From Caldisericia bacterium (GTDB taxonomy: Bacteria; Caldisericota; Caldisericia; JAAYUI01): a stretch of DNA of 44,540 nt. The notes below the pieces were generated by a model, which did not search any database, was not told where the DNA came from, and was given only the letters and a program-made list of their open reading frames with translations. The translations under genes were made by a program, and so were the position numbers. The DNA lies in contig JAGOOK010000013.1 of the NCBI GenBank assembly GCA_017992555.1, positions 1-44,540 on the forward strand, written 5' to 3'. This document shows positions 18,279 to 27,109 of the stretch, one piece after another; within the stretch, counting starts at the first letter, position 1; every line of letters begins with the position of its first letter.

Positions 18279-19795
18279 ACTCTCTCTCCCGCAACATATG
18301 TTGCCACGAATGGGACCTTTTCGACATCCCAGGGGTCTTTGCCCCTTATGTCTTCAGATAGGATTGCAAGATCTGCCACAAAGCCTTCTTCCAGAACGCC
18401 TCTTTTGGGGCCGCCAATGATACTGGAGGATTCCTTTGTGGCGATCCGCATCGCTTGTGAGAAACTTATGGCCTCTTGTGAATTGATCTGATTATCGGTG
18501 GTTCTTCCTCTTGTTGTTGCGCAGGCAAGCGCAGTAAGAGGATTTGGGTCGACAACTGGTGCGTCACTTCCAAAGCCAACAGTGACACCTGCTTTCACGA
18601 GTGAATTAAGCGGGTATGAATATTGTGCAAGTTTTAGCCACTCAATTTTGATTGCTTCAGCGTCCAGCGGCATATGCGATGGGTTGACCACTACCGGAAT
18701 GTTTAGTTTTGCCGCTAAAGCAATGCTCTGCGGTTTTGCACACTGGAAATGTTCAATGGTGTCCTGACCGCTGCTTTCACCAAAAACGTGAAGAACATTT
18801 TTTACTGCTTCGTCGCCTATTGCGTGTATGGCAACACCTAATCCTATCTGGTGGGCCATCGTGATTTTCTCTTTCATCTCACGAACGGTGGTTACTTCTA
18901 TCCCTTTTGTACCATCCGAATAGGGTTCTGAGACCAGGGCAGTTTTTGAGCCAAGCGAACCATCGGCAAACAGTTTTAGCTGACCTGTCCAGAACATTCC
19001 TGAGCCAGTTCCTGTTTTTGCTGAAAGGTCGACTGCCCAGGCCAGAGCATTTTCCGGGATGCAAGCGCATGTCCTTATTTTGAGTATTCCCTTGCGATCC
19101 ATGTGGGCCAGTGTTACAAAATCATCGAGTGTGCCAAATGACCTGCATGATGTTATTCCGTATGACAGGAGGTGCTCTGCCGCTTTTAGAAGGAAACCTT
19201 CAAGCTGGTCGGTTGTTGGTGAAGGGATTTTTTTCCTTGCATACTCATCAAATGCGCTATCGTAAAACATTCCGTCAGGTTCGCCATCCTGGTTTTTGCC
19301 GATCTTTCCGCCAGGCGGATCAGGGGTTTCTTTTGTCACGCCGCACTCTTTCATGAATTCAGAATTTATCAAAAAAGAATGTCCATCAACCTTGGTCAGG
19401 GAGCATTTGTGGCCGCAGGTTGCATCATCTATCAGCCACCTTGTTGGTTTCTCATGATCAGACCAGGTCCTGTTGTCCCAGCCAAATCCCCTCAGAAATT
19501 CTCCTGGGGCCAATTTTTTTGCGTATGCCCTTATTTTATTTAAGAATTCAGCAGATGATTTGCATCCCCTGAGGTCACAGAGTGTCAGGGTTTGACCAAG
19601 CCACGCCATGTGGAGGTGGGCATCGCAAAAGCCGGGGATAATTATACCCTTTTTGTAATCATGGATCTCGCCACTGAAGTTTTTTGAAAGATCTTCAAAG
19701 AAGCCAATTTGTTTTATCTTGCCATTTTCTACAAGAATTGAGTTATCAGTAACTTCTTTGCCCCAGATGTGTGATGCTTTAATAAGAATACTCAT
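18266..19795 (-). CDS. Amidohydrolase family 3 (YtcJ-like) metal-dependent hydrolase
   Basis: A 509-residue TIM-barrel amidohydrolase with the usual beta-sandwich flanks. Metal-binding and catalytic signatures are FCDAHLHM (first histidines, about 55-62), VAIHAIGDEA, TIEHFQ and the late aspartate of FGSDAPVVDP. The DAHLHMAWLG start and a lysine in LTKVDGHS are typical of the YtcJ group, whose physiological substrates are mostly unknown. There is no signal peptide, so it is cytoplasmic. It overlaps cdaR by 4 bases (ATGA) and precedes thiamine pyrophosphokinase. A role in c-di-AMP or thiamine metabolism cannot be concluded from position alone. Confidence 0.88.
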   Translation of the reverse strand: MSILIKASHIWGKEVTDNSILVENGKIKQIGFFEDLSKNFSGEIHDYKKGIIIPGFCDAHLHMAWLGQTLTLCDLRGCKSSAEFLNKIRAYAKKLAPGEFLRGFGWDNRTWSDHEKPTRWLIDDATCGHKCSLTKVDGHSFLINSEFMKECGVTKETPDPPGGKIGKNQDGEPDGMFYDSAFDEYARKKIPSPTTDQLEGFLLKAAEHLLSYGITSCRSFGTLDDFVTLAHMDRKGILKIRTCACIPENALAWAVDLSAKTGTGSGMFWTGQLKLFADGSLGSKTALVSEPYSDGTKGIEVTTVREMKEKITMAHQIGLGVAIHAIGDEAVKNVLHVFGESSGQDTIEHFQCAKPQSIALAAKLNIPVVVNPSHMPLDAEAIKIEWLKLAQYSYPLNSLVKAGVTVGFGSDAPVVDPNPLTALACATTRGRTTDNQINSQEAISFSQAMRIATKESSSIIGGPKRGVLEEGFVADLAILSEDIRGKDPWDVEKVPFVATYVAGERVWKK

Positions 19796-20979
19796 ATTAT
19801 TTTCACTTTTACGGTTGGTGTCTGGAGGACTGTTACTCCGTCTGGGAGGCCACTAATTTGTACTTTTACGTTCTGCTCGCCCTGTGGTAGGCCAGACACA
19901 TCAACTGTCGCTGATGCGGTTGTTAGAGTGGTTATAATGGATGATGGCCCCTGGAATGTGACCTCGATTATTCTGTCGATTATCTCGTATTGTTTATCTG
20001 TTGGTTTGACATCGACATAGAGGTTCAATTTTTTTCTTGAAAGTGGTTCAATCTTTATGGTTATTCTGATCTCTGAGGCGTCTGCCGAGACATCTGGAGG
20101 AATTGAAAGCGGTACCATTACGCTTGTGGTGCTCAGTATGCCGTTTAGGTTATATGGCTCAGTGTAGATTGATTCTATTTTTGAGATTGTAGCATAAGGG
20201 CCAGAAATTGTTATTGATTTTGGCGCCCAGTCTATCTCTGTTATGACGCGATCTGTTGGCAGTGTGCCTGTGGTGTTTGCTATTACGCCAACAGTTTTGA
20301 TGTCTTGTTTTGAAGAGCTTTTTATTTCAACGCTTATGGTATCAAATTTTGGCCTTATCTTCATTTCTTCGAGGGCAGATTTTTTGATTGGTTTCCCGTT
20401 ATTATCAACCAGATCATAAGGCATGCTGAATCTGTTTGGGCCTTCTTTTACAAGTGCCCTGTTCAGCTTTACATGCGCCTCTTTTATGTTGGAGAGCCCT
20501 TGGGATGGTCCATATATAATTAATCTTTTTGGATCAGTTTGGGCCTCGCCAAGTGTTATGCCAGCAGGTGCCTGACCATAATATGTTACGACGATTGGAA
20601 GTTCTTTTTCCTGGAGCTTTTGAAGGTCTACAGAGACAACATTTGGATCAATATCAACAAGCCTTACTGTTTGCGGGAAGTCCACTTTGACAAAAACCTG
20701 GTCTTTGCCCTGTTTTTTGTCCAGAAAGTCGACGTATGCGTTGATATTCTCTTCCCTGATTTTTTCAAGCAGTATTTTTGAGCCCCTGAGTGTTACAGTA
20801 ACACCTGGTAGAGTGGTGGTATTGGCAATGTTTTCTGGTAAATTTCTTGTCTGTACAGGCACTATAAAGCTTTTTGTGACCTCTGGTCCCTGGCTCTGTG
20901 AAACATAAAGCCAGATGGCAACTGCTATAAGCAAGGCAGTTATCTTCAGGCCAAGGTTTGATGTGATATCACGAAACAT
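19792..20979 (-). CDS. cdaR: YbbR-domain protein CdaR, regulator of CdaA
   Basis: A 395-residue protein with one N-terminal transmembrane helix (about 11-26, ITALLIAVAIWLYV) followed by repeated YbbR domains outside the membrane. Repeat signatures include VTLRGSKILLEKI, ISGPYATISKIESI and VTFQGPSSIITTL. CdaR is known to bind and modulate the membrane diadenylate cyclase CdaA. Its ATG has a strong AAGGAGG embedded in the end of cdaA, and the genes overlap by 11 bases. The usual third partner, glmM, is absent here; an amidohydrolase takes its place. Confidence 0.92.
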   Translation of the reverse strand: MFRDITSNLGLKITALLIAVAIWLYVSQSQGPEVTKSFIVPVQTRNLPENIANTTTLPGVTVTLRGSKILLEKIREENINAYVDFLDKKQGKDQVFVKVDFPQTVRLVDIDPNVVSVDLQKLQEKELPIVVTYYGQAPAGITLGEAQTDPKRLIIYGPSQGLSNIKEAHVKLNRALVKEGPNRFSMPYDLVDNNGKPIKKSALEEMKIRPKFDTISVEIKSSSKQDIKTVGVIANTTGTLPTDRVITEIDWAPKSITISGPYATISKIESIYTEPYNLNGILSTTSVMVPLSIPPDVSADASEIRITIKIEPLSRKKLNLYVDVKPTDKQYEIIDRIIEVTFQGPSSIITTLTTASATVDVSGLPQGEQNVKVQISGLPDGVTVLQTPTVKVKII

Positions 20980-21856
20980 TTGGCCTCCTTAAGTTGGCGA
21001 ACACCTTGCCCCTGCTCTTTATCATGTATTTCAGCAAACCTTCAAGTTCGACTCTCGAAAGGTACCTTGTAAGTGAACCTGCAGTGGCAAGCGATATTAT
21101 TCCAGAGGTTTCCGAGACAACCACGATAATTGCATCGGTCTCTTCTGAAAGGCCAACAGCAGCCCTGTGTCTCGTCCCGATATCCGGATCAAGATTTGGA
21201 TCTTGGGAGAGCGGGAAAACGCATCTTGCGTATGCTATTCTTTCACCCTTGATGATTATTCCGCCATCATGGAGTGCAGAACCTGGGTAAAATATTGTTT
21301 CTATGAGCGCTGAGTTTGCCTGTGCATCGATTTTTGTGGCCCCATTCTCATAGTCACCAAGACCAACCTGTCTCTCGATGGCGATTATTGCGCCGTGTTT
21401 CCTATCTGACATGTGGCCAACTGCCTGACAGATTTCATTGACTAGGGTATTGACTTCCTGGGCCTCCATGAAGTCTATTGCTTTGCTAAAAACTGATTTC
21501 TGGCCAAGTGTGCCTATGGCCTTTCTAAGTTCTGGCTGGAACAGAATTGCAAGAAGAATTGGCAGGGTCATTGGAAGAACTTGGAGAACTGACCTGATCA
21601 TCCAGTTTAGGGCGATCAAACCAAGCCATCTTGATATGTTGTCGCTAATAATGAGGGTCAGGAAGAAAACTGCGAGACCCTGGAAAAGTTGGAGTGCTTT
21701 TGATGCTTGAATGATTTTTAGTACATAATATATGATAATCGCTATTATTAGAATATCAAAGATGGTTTCGGGAACTGGTATTGTGCCACCCACTTTCGGT
21801 ATTGCAGCGAATCCAATTGACCGCAAAGTCTGGGTAAAAACATCAAGCAGGGGCAA
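20969..21856 (-). CDS. cdaA: Diadenylate cyclase CdaA (DacA)
   Basis: A 295-residue membrane enzyme that makes c-di-AMP from two ATP. Hydrophobic helices lie at about 31-50, 58-72 and 86-106, followed by the DAC domain (about 110-275). The nucleotide-binding motif is HDGGIIIKG (DGG at 197-199, where DGA is usual), and the second motif GTRHRAAVG is intact (RHR at 229-231). The start is TTG at 21856 with GGAGG upstream. It has a short extra N-terminal segment before the first helix. It is translationally coupled to cdaR. Being downstream of five envelope genes suggests co-expression with protein folding at the membrane. Confidence 0.95.
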   Translation of the reverse strand: MPLLDVFTQTLRSIGFAAIPKVGGTIPVPETIFDILIIAIIIYYVLKIIQASKALQLFQGLAVFFLTLIISDNISRWLGLIALNWMIRSVLQVLPMTLPILLAILFQPELRKAIGTLGQKSVFSKAIDFMEAQEVNTLVNEICQAVGHMSDRKHGAIIAIERQVGLGDYENGATKIDAQANSALIETIFYPGSALHDGGIIIKGERIAYARCVFPLSQDPNLDPDIGTRHRAAVGLSEETDAIIVVVSETSGIISLATAGSLTRYLSRVELEGLLKYMIKSRGKVFANLRRPNVS

Positions 21857-21867
21857 CAGCTACCTCC

Positions 21868-22890
21868 TTATTTGCCAATGAGTTCCGAGGGAGTTATCTC
21901 CTTGGCGTTGGCTGGTTTTTTTATGTTCGTGAATTGATCGTATGAAAGCAGTGTGAAAGTGTATTTGCCTGGTTTGCTGGCGGGATTTTCTCCAGTATCT
22001 ATAAAGACTATCTCATACCAGAGACCATTTGGACGATATTTTATCTGGACCGTTTTTCCAACAAGGACCGATTTTGGGTCCCAGCTGAGGGTTGCTCCAA
22101 TGAGTTTTTCCCCATCTGCAGATTTGCCAGCGTCCACCATTGGTGTCATTATCTTGGTGCTACCAAAAGACATCAGTGGTTCAAGCATTTTTCTCGGGTT
22201 TACCTCTGGCATTGGTATCTGAAAAATCGGGTCGTCAATCAGTTTGAATTTTATCCAGTCTTTTATCTGGTCGTCAGTGTAGTAAATGATTGGTGAGATG
22301 CCAGATTTTGTTGCGGATATTTTATCAAGCAAGCTGTGGTCAGAACCTTCAATGATTGTTTCTGATTTTGAGAGCTCTCCCTTGATATTGTTGGAGTAAA
22401 TCTGGACAAAATACCTGGTGTTCTCTGTCAGGCCATAGATGGCCTGACCCTTGTTTATGGTCACCTTGCCAGTTTTTTTGTCTTTTTCGTAAAAAGTGCT
22501 TGTTGTTTCTAAAACAAAACCATTAAGTTTATTAATGACATCTCTTGCTTTTACGAGGTGACCCTCGTAGGTTTCAGGATCGAGCTTAATTTCTATGGGT
22601 TTTGAAAAATCGACTCCATCAAAATATTTTAAAAAAGGTTGATAAAGTGAATGCTCGACAAAAATATAGTTTGGTGTTGAAGGGAAAGGCGCCAGCCACC
22701 TTGCAAATTTCCCCTGGCTGTCGGTCATGGTGCTCACGCCGGCTATTGTTACGATGGAACCTTCAACAGGTTTTCCAGAGCTTAAATCTGTTATCAAGCC
22801 CTCAATCCAGAAACCAGCGAAAGCCGTATAAGCACCAAAACCTACAACAAAAACTACAACCAGGAGAAATATTACAAGTGTTTTTTTCAT
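21868..22890 (-). CDS. Exported protein with carboxypeptidase-regulatory-like domain, function unknown
   Basis: A 340-residue protein with an N-terminal signal peptide or anchor (about 5-27, ending TAFA). A carboxypeptidase-regulatory-like beta domain follows (about 28-105, IEGLITDLSSGKPVEGSIV then DSQGKF), a fold often used for surface attachment or binding. The remaining 230 residues match nothing I recognise. They include TLSWDPKSVLVGKTVQIKYR and YTFTLLSYDQ, suggesting a fibronectin-like C-terminal sandwich. The ATG is one base after the preceding stop, and no strong ribosome site is seen, so coupling is likely. It sits between the NTF2-like pair and cdaA. Confidence 0.7.
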   Translation of the reverse strand: MKKTLVIFLLVVVFVVGFGAYTAFAGFWIEGLITDLSSGKPVEGSIVTIAGVSTMTDSQGKFARWLAPFPSTPNYIFVEHSLYQPFLKYFDGVDFSKPIEIKLDPETYEGHLVKARDVINKLNGFVLETTSTFYEKDKKTGKVTINKGQAIYGLTENTRYFVQIYSNNIKGELSKSETIIEGSDHSLLDKISATKSGISPIIYYTDDQIKDWIKFKLIDDPIFQIPMPEVNPRKMLEPLMSFGSTKIMTPMVDAGKSADGEKLIGATLSWDPKSVLVGKTVQIKYRPNGLWYEIVFIDTGENPASKPGKYTFTLLSYDQFTNIKKPANAKEITPSELIGK

Positions 22891-22891
22891 T

Positions 22892-23431
22892 TTATTGTCC
22901 GATACTAACTATTTGCCAGGATTTTTCTGGAGTATGTTGCAGTACAAGGTTCCCGCTATAAGAATCTTGGAGAACCTTTACTTTTACCATCCCAGCTTTT
23001 GGATTTCCTGATTCCTTCTCTTTTGTGTCCTCATCATACTGCATGAGGCTAAACCTAACGGTGACCATCTTTTTGTTGCCAGTGCTTTGGGCGATTGCCT
23101 TTACACCATCAATTCTAACATTGAGATAGTCAGTACCATGGTTCTTTGAGCGTTCCCAGGTTTCGGAGAATGTTTTTAGATCGCCACCCTTGTCTTTTTG
23201 GAAATTAGATCCTTCCAGCACATATGTATTCCACGCTTGCTCGTATTTTCCATCAAAACAGAGTTTGAAGTAATTTCTAATGGCCCTGGCCGGCGAGTCC
23301 TGGAAAATTGTATATACAGAGCCAATAAATGTCAGGCCTACAATCAGCAGGAGAAACCATGTGAGTGGCCCGGCAAGTGTTGACTCACTCGTGTTTACTC
23401 TTTTGGTATCTGTCCCTTGTAGATTTTCCAT
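22892..23431 (-). CDS. Small membrane-anchored NTF2-like protein (paralogue B)
   Basis: A 179-residue protein with a short cytoplasmic head, one transmembrane helix (about 21-42) and an NTF2/DUF4878-like extracellular domain starting SPARAIRNYFKLCFDGKYEQAW. It resembles the next upstream product in the same places (xxAIRxYF, AW.YxxPxSxF, a GG before a Phe-rich helix, SHGT/NHGT, ending W.I). The two probably arose by tandem duplication. The only plausible start is ATG 23431, which overlaps the upstream gene by 37 bases with GGATGGAG in front. Function unknown. Confidence 0.72.
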   Translation of the reverse strand: MENLQGTDTKRVNTSESTLAGPLTWFLLLIVGLTFIGSVYTIFQDSPARAIRNYFKLCFDGKYEQAWNTYVLEGSNFQKDKGGDLKTFSETWERSKNHGTDYLNVRIDGVKAIAQSTGNKKMVTVRFSLMQYDEDTKEKESGNPKAGMVKVKVLQDSYSGNLVLQHTPEKSWQIVSIGQ

Positions 23432-23853
23432 ACTCCATCCTTGTCCTTCCTCAGATAATAGTCTTTGGGATCAGAAGTTTTTGGATTGCCGCTGACTATG
23501 TTTTCTGTTTGTATCCTTACAATCTGGGCAGTTATTTTAGCAAGTGGGTCTTGCTGCTCATACACTTTCAAAATCTTGAACTCGGTCATTTTGGTGCCAT
23601 GACTTCTGGCGTTGGTGAGATCATCCCTGAACTTTTCGAAGGACATTGTTGGACCGCCCCTGTCCCTCATGAACTCTGAATTGGGATAGATGTAGGACCA
23701 AGCCTTTTGGTAATCCTGATCCATTATCGCACTGAAATAGCCCCTTATGGATTTTGTTGGCACATCTGGAAGAATCCAGACAACCACCCAAAGCCCTATA
23801 AGTAGGCAGACAATGATGAGAGTAATGATTAAAGCCCTTATGGCTTTGCTCAT
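23395..23853 (-). CDS. Small membrane-anchored NTF2-like protein (paralogue A)
   Basis: A 152-residue protein with an N-terminal transmembrane helix (about 7-29) and an NTF2-like domain beginning VPTKSIRGYFSAIMDQDYQ. Its C terminus (DGVWKIYKGQ) is the typical last strand of DUF4878/NTF2-like lipoprotein domains. It overlaps the foldase gene before it by 4 bases (ATGA) and the paralogue after it by 37. A GGTGG lies 8 bases upstream. It probably acts outside the membrane with the foldases; no catalytic residues can be named. Confidence 0.72.
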   Translation of the reverse strand: MSKAIRALIITLIIVCLLIGLWVVVWILPDVPTKSIRGYFSAIMDQDYQKAWSYIYPNSEFMRDRGGPTMSFEKFRDDLTNARSHGTKMTEFKILKVYEQQDPLAKITAQIVRIQTENIVSGNPKTSDPKDYYLRKDKDGVWKIYKGQIPKE

Positions 23854-25016
23854 TTGTTTTCCACCCCCATTATATTGTTCCAGAGGGAATTGCCAAATAT
23901 TGATGAGAAGAACTTTTCAAGACCAGCCCATGGCATGTTGCCCTTGACCCTGTCATAGATCCTTGACTCATAATAGTCTGAGAGTCTTTTTACATAGGCT
24001 GAAACAGCAGAATCACCTTTGGAACTTTGCCACATGCTTACAACTTGCGGCTTAATTTCAACCTTCTCATACTTCTTGGTTTCAGAGTTGTAGAGACTTA
24101 TGGTGCCATAAAGTGTGGCTTGTTGGACAGGATTTCTCTTGTTCAATCTTATTATATATTCCCCACTCTTCTGGGTGACGATTGGCTGTATGATTCCCTG
24201 CTCCAGCTTCAGCGGGAAATTGGGTGTTGGTGGGAAGAGTGCATTGCTTACTTCGACTTCAGTTATTGATTCTTTTGGAACTGCTATCATTTTCCCGCCG
24301 TTTTCACGGGAAGCCAGATCAGTTGAGTACTTCTTTGCGACTTCAGCAAAGTTGTTGCCTTTTTCTTTTGCAAGTTCCTCAAGAACCTTGTTACGTGTCT
24401 TCTCGTCAGGTACGATTATTACCTCATAATCAACAGTCTCCGGAACTACAAGCTGGTCTTTTATTGTGTTGAAGTATTCCTCAAGTTCCGTAGTTGTTGG
24501 TTGACCTACCTCAGCTCTTAGAGGTTCTGTCATCTTTTCGTAAACGAGCTGGTTCCTTACCTGGGTCCTGAACTCGGATTCTGATACTTCACCTTCGGTG
24601 AGGTATTCATCAATGGTGTTGAGCTGGGATATTGAGATTACATCTTTGATTCTTTGTTCGATTTGTTCATTAGGGATGTCATACTGCTTTGTATCTTTTG
24701 CCTTTTGCAGAACAACGAAGAAGTCTGTGAGATTCGTAATTGCTTTTGTCCTTGCAGTGCTGTAAAACTCCTGGATTTCTGTTGCTGTGGAGTTTGTCTG
24801 TGGTTTTACGCCAGCTCGCTCCATGTTTTTGATCTCAAGGTAAATCATGCGCTCTGTGATTGGAAAATCAACTACAATCCTTGCTACATCGCGTTTTGAA
24901 TACACGTACAGAAAAAGCCCGCCAAAAGTCAAAAGTATTATGAGTAGCGGAACAATTATGTATGGCGCAATGTTTACGCGCTTTGTTTCCTGTTTTTGGT
25001 TTGCCACTGAGTTCAT
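23850..25016 (-). CDS. Membrane-anchored SurA/PrsA-like peptidyl-prolyl isomerase
   Basis: A 388-residue protein with an uncleaved N-terminal transmembrane helix (about 19-40), a SurA_N-like helical chaperone part (about 45-190) and a parvulin-type PPIC domain (about 195-300). The PPIC part shows VDYEVIIVPDEKT, FAEVAKKYSTD, SRENGGKM and IIRLNKR. The C-terminal 80 residues are a helical extension. The parvulin core is rather divergent, so the chaperone role may dominate. ATG 25016 has GGAGG only one base away; GTG 25007 is an alternative start with better spacing. It is the second gene of the operon, 15 bases after the larger foldase. Confidence 0.82.
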   Translation of the reverse strand: MNSVANQKQETKRVNIAPYIIVPLLIILLTFGGLFLYVYSKRDVARIVVDFPITERMIYLEIKNMERAGVKPQTNSTATEIQEFYSTARTKAITNLTDFFVVLQKAKDTKQYDIPNEQIEQRIKDVISISQLNTIDEYLTEGEVSESEFRTQVRNQLVYEKMTEPLRAEVGQPTTTELEEYFNTIKDQLVVPETVDYEVIIVPDEKTRNKVLEELAKEKGNNFAEVAKKYSTDLASRENGGKMIAVPKESITEVEVSNALFPPTPNFPLKLEQGIIQPIVTQKSGEYIIRLNKRNPVQQATLYGTISLYNSETKKYEKVEIKPQVVSMWQSSKGDSAVSAYVKRLSDYYESRIYDRVKGNMPWAGLEKFFSSIFGNSLWNNIMGVENK

Positions 25017-25031
25017 TCCTCCATTTACCGG

Positions 25032-26819
25032 TTATGGTTGATTAGTAGTTGGAGTTTGCTGGGTTGGGGTCTGGGAACCTGGATTTTGTAATCCTTGGCT
25101 TTCAATAAGCTTCTTCATTTCTTCTTCGGTTGGCATATTGGTTGGTGTCTGGTTGGTGGTTGTTGTGGTAGTAGCTCCATCACCAACACCCTTTCCCATT
25201 AGTTTTCCAACCCATAGCCCAAAGTCTTCGAATGGGGCAACGATATTTGACTGCCACCACACAGTAAAGCTCTTCCATGGATTGCCAATTGAAACGCCGA
25301 GCTTGTTTCTCTCTTCCTCAAGCCACTTTGACTGCTGTTCGGATTTTTTCTGGGCCTTGAGCTGTTTTATTACTTCCTGTTTGACGGATTCGAATGGAAG
25401 TTTCTCATAGTTTCTTTTTGTGATGAGCTTGACTATGACGATGTCTTTGCCCGCTTTTAAGACCTTTGAGTATACCTGGCCTGGTTTAAGACCCCATGCA
25501 GCTTCAACTACCTCTTTTTCATAGGGATAGCTTCCTGCCTGTGCCTCTTTTGCTTTCTGGAGTTCTGCCCAGAAGAAGCCGGAATTATCAGTTGAGAGCA
25601 TGCTTGGGAGCTCACCAGAATTGAATTTTGAGAGATCGTCTTCAGAGTATTGCTCTGCAGCTTTTGCGAAAGTTATCTTGCCAGCAAGCAAATCTTTGAG
25701 AATCTGGTTTGCCTGTGTCTCTTTCTTTTTGAGCTCATCTGCCGTTAGTGCTGTATTCGGATCGCTTTTGTTTGTGCCAACCCAGCGAATAGTTGCTATT
25801 CTCGCAGCCTCTGTTGGATTGTATTTTTCAGAGTTCTTTTTTGCATCGGTGACATAGATCAAGTGCCATCCGTAGGTTGTACGCACTGGTTCAGAAACTT
25901 CCCCAACCTTCATCTTGATTGCGGCATCATTAAATTCGGGAACAAGTGAGTTGCCCTGATCGGTGACAAGTTGACCATTCTGGATTTTATACCAGCCAAG
26001 ATCTCCTCCATTTGGTTTTGTTGCGTCATCTTCGGACTTTTGTTTCGCGATTTCTGGGAACTTCTTTGGATCCTTCATGATCTGGGCACGGATTTCATCA
26101 ATCTGTGTTTTCTTTTTTGTGCCGACATCGGCCGCGTCCTTTGTGCTATCGTACTTCAAAAGGATGTGCGACAACTTGAGTTCTGCGTTGCTATTGTAGA
26201 AATCAAGCGCTTCCTGGTCGGTAATTTCAGGTTCCTTGACGTATTTCTCAAAGAGTTTGTTCATGTAGATTTGCACTGTCAATTGATTCTTATTATTTGC
26301 TACGATGAATTCCCTCATTTTGACTTCGTTTTCGAAACCCTGTTGCTTAATCCATTCTGCAGCATTACCCTCTTTTGGTTTTTGCTGATCAATAAGCTTC
26401 TGGGCCTCATCCTGATATACCTTGTCTTCGATCTTGATGTTTTCTCTCTCACCAAGCTGAAGGAAAAGTTTTTCAGAGATAAGCTGTTGAATTACCTGCT
26501 CTTTTGCAGAAATGAGCATCTTCTGAAACTCTTCTGTACCAAACTGGGGCATCTGGTCCTGTGACACCTGTTGCTGAATCAACTGGTATGCCTTCTGCTC
26601 CAGTTCATCAGTTGTTATTGATGCTGAGCCAACCCTGGCCTCAATCTTGCGACCCGAGTATGCCCAAATTCCGAAGCCCAAAAGGGCAATAATGACAAAG
26701 ATGATCGTCCAAATGGTGACTCTCCACCCTTTTGACATCGGTTTGTAAATCTTCGTCTCTTTGACTTGCGGGATCAATTTCGCCCTGCGAAGTTCTCTTA
26801 TCTTGCTTTCTTTACCCAT
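25032..26819 (-). CDS. Membrane-anchored foldase with two parvulin (PPIC) domains
   Basis: A 595-residue protein with a basic cytoplasmic head (1-30), one transmembrane helix (about 33-53) and a SurA_N-like helical region (about 60-205). A canonical PPIC domain (about 212-330) has LSHILLKYDS, FPEIAKQKSEDD, NGGDLGWY and TTYGWHLIYV. A second, weaker PPIC domain (about 335-480) has FAKAAEQYSEDD. A Thr/Gln/Pro-rich tail (about 540-595) ends the protein. It resembles PpiD/PrsA foldases that help exported proteins fold. The ATG has GGAGG upstream, and a good promoter lies about 30 bases before it. First gene of the operon that ends with thiamine pyrophosphokinase. Confidence 0.88.
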   Translation of the reverse strand: MGKESKIRELRRAKLIPQVKETKIYKPMSKGWRVTIWTIIFVIIALLGFGIWAYSGRKIEARVGSASITTDELEQKAYQLIQQQVSQDQMPQFGTEEFQKMLISAKEQVIQQLISEKLFLQLGERENIKIEDKVYQDEAQKLIDQQKPKEGNAAEWIKQQGFENEVKMREFIVANNKNQLTVQIYMNKLFEKYVKEPEITDQEALDFYNSNAELKLSHILLKYDSTKDAADVGTKKKTQIDEIRAQIMKDPKKFPEIAKQKSEDDATKPNGGDLGWYKIQNGQLVTDQGNSLVPEFNDAAIKMKVGEVSEPVRTTYGWHLIYVTDAKKNSEKYNPTEAARIATIRWVGTNKSDPNTALTADELKKKETQANQILKDLLAGKITFAKAAEQYSEDDLSKFNSGELPSMLSTDNSGFFWAELQKAKEAQAGSYPYEKEVVEAAWGLKPGQVYSKVLKAGKDIVIVKLITKRNYEKLPFESVKQEVIKQLKAQKKSEQQSKWLEEERNKLGVSIGNPWKSFTVWWQSNIVAPFEDFGLWVGKLMGKGVGDGATTTTTTNQTPTNMPTEEEMKKLIESQGLQNPGSQTPTQQTPTTNQP

Positions 26820-26851
26820 TGTATTTACCTCCGAGCAATTAACAAATAACC

Positions 26852-26880
26852 ATTTTATGCGGTGTCAACTCACATGTAAA
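26852..26880 (-). promoter_or_regulatory. Predicted promoter of the foldase/c-di-AMP operon
   Basis: On the minus strand: TTTACA (26880-26875), a 17-base spacer and TAAAAT (26857-26852). Each element matches five of six consensus bases. The start would be near 26845, giving a leader of about 25 bases with GGAGG. A TTGACA inside the spacer is not paired with a -10 at proper distance. Confidence 0.55.
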
Positions 26881-27080
26881 GTAAGTGTTCCACTTCACCT
26901 AAACCTGAGCGTTACACATGGTTCCATTAAGAATTTGTTTCGTGCTCGAATCAATACCGAATATTAAGAAACATTCAAGTCTTTCTTGAAAAAATATGCC
27001 TGGGATAATTGCCAATCAAAATTAAAAGAGACCAGATCAGCACATTTTTATATAACCCAAAGGAAAACTGGTTATAGGAT

Positions 27081-27109
27081 TTGCAATTTCGTTGTTTGGC
27101 CAATAAAAT
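27081..27109 (+). promoter_or_regulatory. Predicted promoter of the Cys-rich stalk protein
   Basis: TTGCAA (27081-27086), a 17-base spacer and TAAAAT (27104-27109). The predicted start near 27116 is immediately before the AAGGGGG ribosome site, so the leader would be only about 12 bases. Confidence 0.5.

Noticed and set aside
25971..26564. 197-residue hydrophobic Cys/Phe-rich frame on the plus strand
   Set aside because: Lies opposite the parvulin domains of the foldase gene; its apparent hydrophobicity is the mirror of Lys/Glu-rich coding on the other strand.
26863..26868. Perfect TTGACA on the minus strand as the foldase -35
   Set aside because: No acceptable -10 lies 16-18 bases downstream; TTTACA at 26880-26875 with TAAAAT at 17 bases is a better pair.
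26974..26995. Hairpin TTCAAG/CTTGAA as a terminator
   Set aside because: It lies between divergent genes, so nothing needs terminating there, and it is followed by A residues on the plus strand rather than T.
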